DNA of 8,253 nucleotides. It comes from Actinomycetes bacterium. Its GTDB lineage: Bacteria > Actinomycetota > Actinomycetes > Streptosporangiales > Streptosporangiaceae. The position numbers and the translations under genes were made by a program. The notes under the pieces were generated by a model. The model saw only the letters and a program-made list of their open reading frames with translations, made no database searches and had not been told where the DNA came from. This document shows positions 6,880 to 8,253 of this stretch, piece by piece (the stretch's first letter is position 1; every line of letters starts with the position of its first letter). The stretch lies in assembly GCA_023425615.1 (NCBI GenBank), contig JAFACJ010000036.1, forward strand, positions 1 through 8,253, written 5' to 3'.

Positions 6880-7562
6880 TCCCGCTGCGATCCTCCCTGG
6901 GTCTGGCGGGAGCGCTGCTGTGCGGGCTGGTGGCGGTGGTGGGCGTGGCACTGCTGGGTGGGATCCGCCCCGCGCTGCTGGCCACCGGAGTCGGATTCCT
7001 GGCTTCGGACTTCCTCTTCACCGCGCCGCTGCACAGCCTCCGGGTGGCGCGTCCGGTGGACCTGGCGGGACTGATCGTCTTCGTTGTGGTGGCGGTCGTG
7101 GTCGGCGGATCGGTCGACCTGCTCACCCGCCAGGGCGTCCGGGTCGCCCGGGCACGGGCCGAGGCCGACAATCTCGCCCGGCTGGCGGCAGACGGGTTCG
7201 GCGGATCGACCGCCTCGGGGGATCTGGCCGAGGCGGTCGGCGCGATACGGCGCGTCTTCGACTTGGACGGGGTCGCCATCCTGCGCCGTGAGCCGACGGG
7301 GTGGCGGGCGGAGGCGACGGCAGGCCGGATCCGTCTGGAGGATCCCGGCCAGGCTCCCTTCAGCGTCGAGATCTCCCGGAACCGGCTGCTGGCGCTGGCG
7401 GGGGAACGGCCGATCGGCGAGGGAGCCCCGCTCCTGCACGCTTTCCTGGACCAGCTCAAGCTGGCGCGGGAGCGGCGGGAGCTCAGGGAACTGCGCGACC
7501 ATGAGGGCACCGCGCGGACTGATGGAGCACCGGGACCACCCGATGACCAGAGTGCGACCTAG
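6801..7562 (+). CDS. kdpD: KdpD membrane part: DUF4118 plus GAF-like domain, kinase domain absent
   Basis: This continues KdpD in the -1 frame relative to the preceding half. The sequence resumes at [13 protein letters not shown], followed by four membrane segments with the DUF4118 signature FLASDFLFTAPLHSLRV, then a GAF-like domain of about 120 residues ending LDQLKLARERRELRELRD. In a complete KdpD that helix leads into the His-containing HisKA domain and the ATPase domain; here a short unrelated tail ends at TAG 7562. Roughly 240 residues expected from E. coli KdpD (894 aa) are missing. GTG 6801 is a possible independent start with a weak GACGG before it, giving 253 residues, almost the length and layout of the stand-alone DUF4118 protein at 1922-2671. 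It may therefore be a separate protein translated by coupling, or simply the tail of a broken kdpD. The frame switch is best placed at the GGGG run 6777-6780. Confidence 0.75.
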   Translation: MQLPATRRWAAWLAAVAAPTAIALALIPLRSSLGLAGALLCGLVAVVGVALLGGIRPALLATGVGFLASDFLFTAPLHSLRVARPVDLAGLIVFVVVAVVVGGSVDLLTRQGVRVARARAEADNLARLAADGFGGSTASGDLAEAVGAIRRVFDLDGVAILRREPTGWRAEATAGRIRLEDPGQAPFSVEISRNRLLALAGERPIGEGAPLLHAFLDQLKLARERRELRELRDHEGTARTDGAPGPPDDQSAT

Positions 7563-7663
7563 ACGCTACTTTTAGTGTTCGAAACTCTGTCGGCTTCGCC
7601 GAAGACATGCGAGTCCAGATCGGTCATTCCGGCTCCGGCATGTTCATGGCGGTTCGGAGACCG

Positions 7664-7738
7664 GTGATAGGGGACCTGGTGTGCCTGGTGGCGGGTGCGG
7701 TGCTGGTGACCGCCACCGCGTTGTTCATCGCGGGCTGC
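7664..7738 (+). pseudogene. Possible one-span membrane peptide, 3' end lost
   Basis: From GTG 7664 the frame reads a hydrophobic helix, GDLVCLVAGAVLVTATALFI, followed by AGCDR; beyond that the frame turns into a shadow of the KdpA remnant. GGAG at 7656-7659 is a close, modest Shine-Dalgarno; ATGs at 7607, 7640 and 7646 are also in frame. Small one-helix proteins (KdpF and similar) commonly precede kdpA, and this would occupy that place. I do not recognise it as KdpF itself. The abrupt switch to KdpA sequence at about 7737 suggests a deletion joined the two. Confidence 0.35.
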
Positions 7739-7981
7739 GACCGAGCAGCGCTGGAACGCCTACGTCGGCTCTGCGCTGGTGCTGGCCGTGGTCGGCGCGG
7801 TGCTCACCTACGGGGTGCTGCGGGCCCAGCGGTTCCTGCCGGGCAATCCCGATCGCCTGGCGGGTCTGAGCCCGGGGCTGTCGTTCAACACCTCGATCAG
7901 TTTCGTCACCAACACCGACTGGCAGAACTACGTCGGGGAGTCGGAGATCAGCCAGTTCGGCCAGATGTTCGCCCTGACCGG
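7737..7981 (+). pseudogene. kdpA: KdpA remnant, about 80 codons including the first filter motif
   Basis: In frame 3 the sequence reads ATEQRWNAYVG, FLPGNPDRLAGLSPGLSFN and TSISFVTNTDWQNYVGE, ending [10 protein letters not shown]. This matches roughly residues 50-130 of KdpA, including the first K+ filter strand. The part before it and the remaining 400 or so residues are missing, and no start codon with a ribosome site precedes it. At about 7980 the similarity jumps to KdpB in another frame. It is clearly different from the intact KdpA at 2777-4432 (for example NTDWQNYVGESEISQF against NTSWQNYAGETTTGHL), so it is not a fresh copy of that gene but a relic of a second kdp lineage. Confidence 0.85.
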
Positions 7982-7983
7982 CG

Positions 7984-8253
7984 GGTCAGGCGATTCCCGG
8001 GAACGGGGAGGTCATCGAGGGCATGGCCCTGGTGGACGAGTCGGCCATCACCGGTGAGTCCGCCCCGGTCGTACGCGAGTCCGGCGGCGACCGCTCGGCC
8101 GTCACCGGCGGCACGGCCGTGCTCTCCGACCGGATCACCGTCAGGATCACCGCCAGGGCGGGGGAGACGTTCCTGGACCGGATGATCTCCCTGGTGGAGG
8201 GCGCCGACCGGCGCAAGACACAGAACGAGCTGGCGTTGACCGTGGTGCTGGTC
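7984..8253 (+). pseudogene. kdpB: KdpB remnant lacking the N-terminus, continues past the window
   Basis: In frame 1 the sequence reads [20 protein letters not shown], then [40 protein letters not shown] and [10 protein letters not shown], running to the window edge. This is the actuator region of the P-type ATPase KdpB, with the TGES loop needed for dephosphorylation. It corresponds to roughly residues 140-230 of a protein of about 680. The first 140 or so residues, including the first membrane helices, are replaced by the KdpA remnant, which is joined out of frame at about 7979-7984. The phosphorylated Asp (DKTGT) would lie downstream of the window. Unless translation starts inside (for example ATG 8023), no useful product is expected. 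The usual IPGDGE reads IPGNGE here. Confidence 0.85.

Noticed and set aside
5542..6951. Long minus-strand open frame opposite kdpD
   Set aside because: Pro/Arg/His-rich shadow of the conserved KdpD coding strand with no recognisable domain.
7574..7586. Imperfect palindrome AGTGTTCGAAACT as an operator
   Set aside because: Imperfect, single copy, and not upstream of a gene that appears functional.
7590..7602. Small hairpin TCGGC-TTC-GCCGA after the kdpD fragment as a terminator
   Set aside because: The stem is only 5 bp and no T-run follows on either strand.
1..8253. tRNA, rRNA or CRISPR array
   Set aside because: No cloverleaf-like segment, rRNA sequence or regularly spaced repeat was seen on either strand by eye.

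Overview
This is a high-GC window with strong G/C bias at third codon positions and many GTG starts. It looks like an actinomycete chromosome, perhaps of the Streptosporangium/Nonomuraea type, though the genus is a guess. Most of it is a rearranged Kdp (high-affinity potassium uptake) locus, bordered on the left by a decayed insertion sequence.

Left edge (1-1780): the last codons of an upstream gene overlap, by ATGA, a complete 191-residue protein of unknown function that carries a His/Cys cluster. After about 150 bases without a visible gene comes a DDE integrase/transposase pseudogene on the minus strand. It is broken by two clear frameshifts and a small internal deletion with further frame loss, and its 5' end is missing.

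Middle (1922-5634): a plus-strand stand-alone DUF4118 membrane protein, with the same architecture as the middle of KdpD, converges on a minus-strand two-gene operon. In transcription order that operon is kdpC then kdpA, 4 bases apart and both intact, with no kdpB between or beside them. This differs from the usual kdpFABC order. Upstream of kdpC lie a strong ribosome-binding site with a GTG start, a perfect 8-bp hairpin, a 7-codon leader ORF with its own strong Shine-Dalgarno, and a pair of 11-bp-spaced direct repeats that resemble an OmpR/KdpE-class operator shared with the divergent kdpD.

Right (5635-8253): kdpD is in pieces. The cytoplasmic KdpD plus universal-stress part is in one frame, and the DUF4118 plus GAF-like part continues in the -1 frame after a G run. 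The histidine-kinase half is absent. Immediately downstream is a second, collapsed kdp operon: a possible one-span membrane peptide, about 80 codons of a KdpA different from the intact one, and then, out of frame, the actuator region of a KdpB lacking its N-terminus and running off the window.

Taken together, two kdp lineages meet here. One (plus strand) is being lost by internal deletions. The other (minus strand, kdpC-kdpA) is intact but lacks its ATPase subunit locally. Either KdpB is supplied from elsewhere, or a pump-less KdpA/KdpC with kinase-less KdpD-like sensors has been retained. The window alone cannot decide between these.
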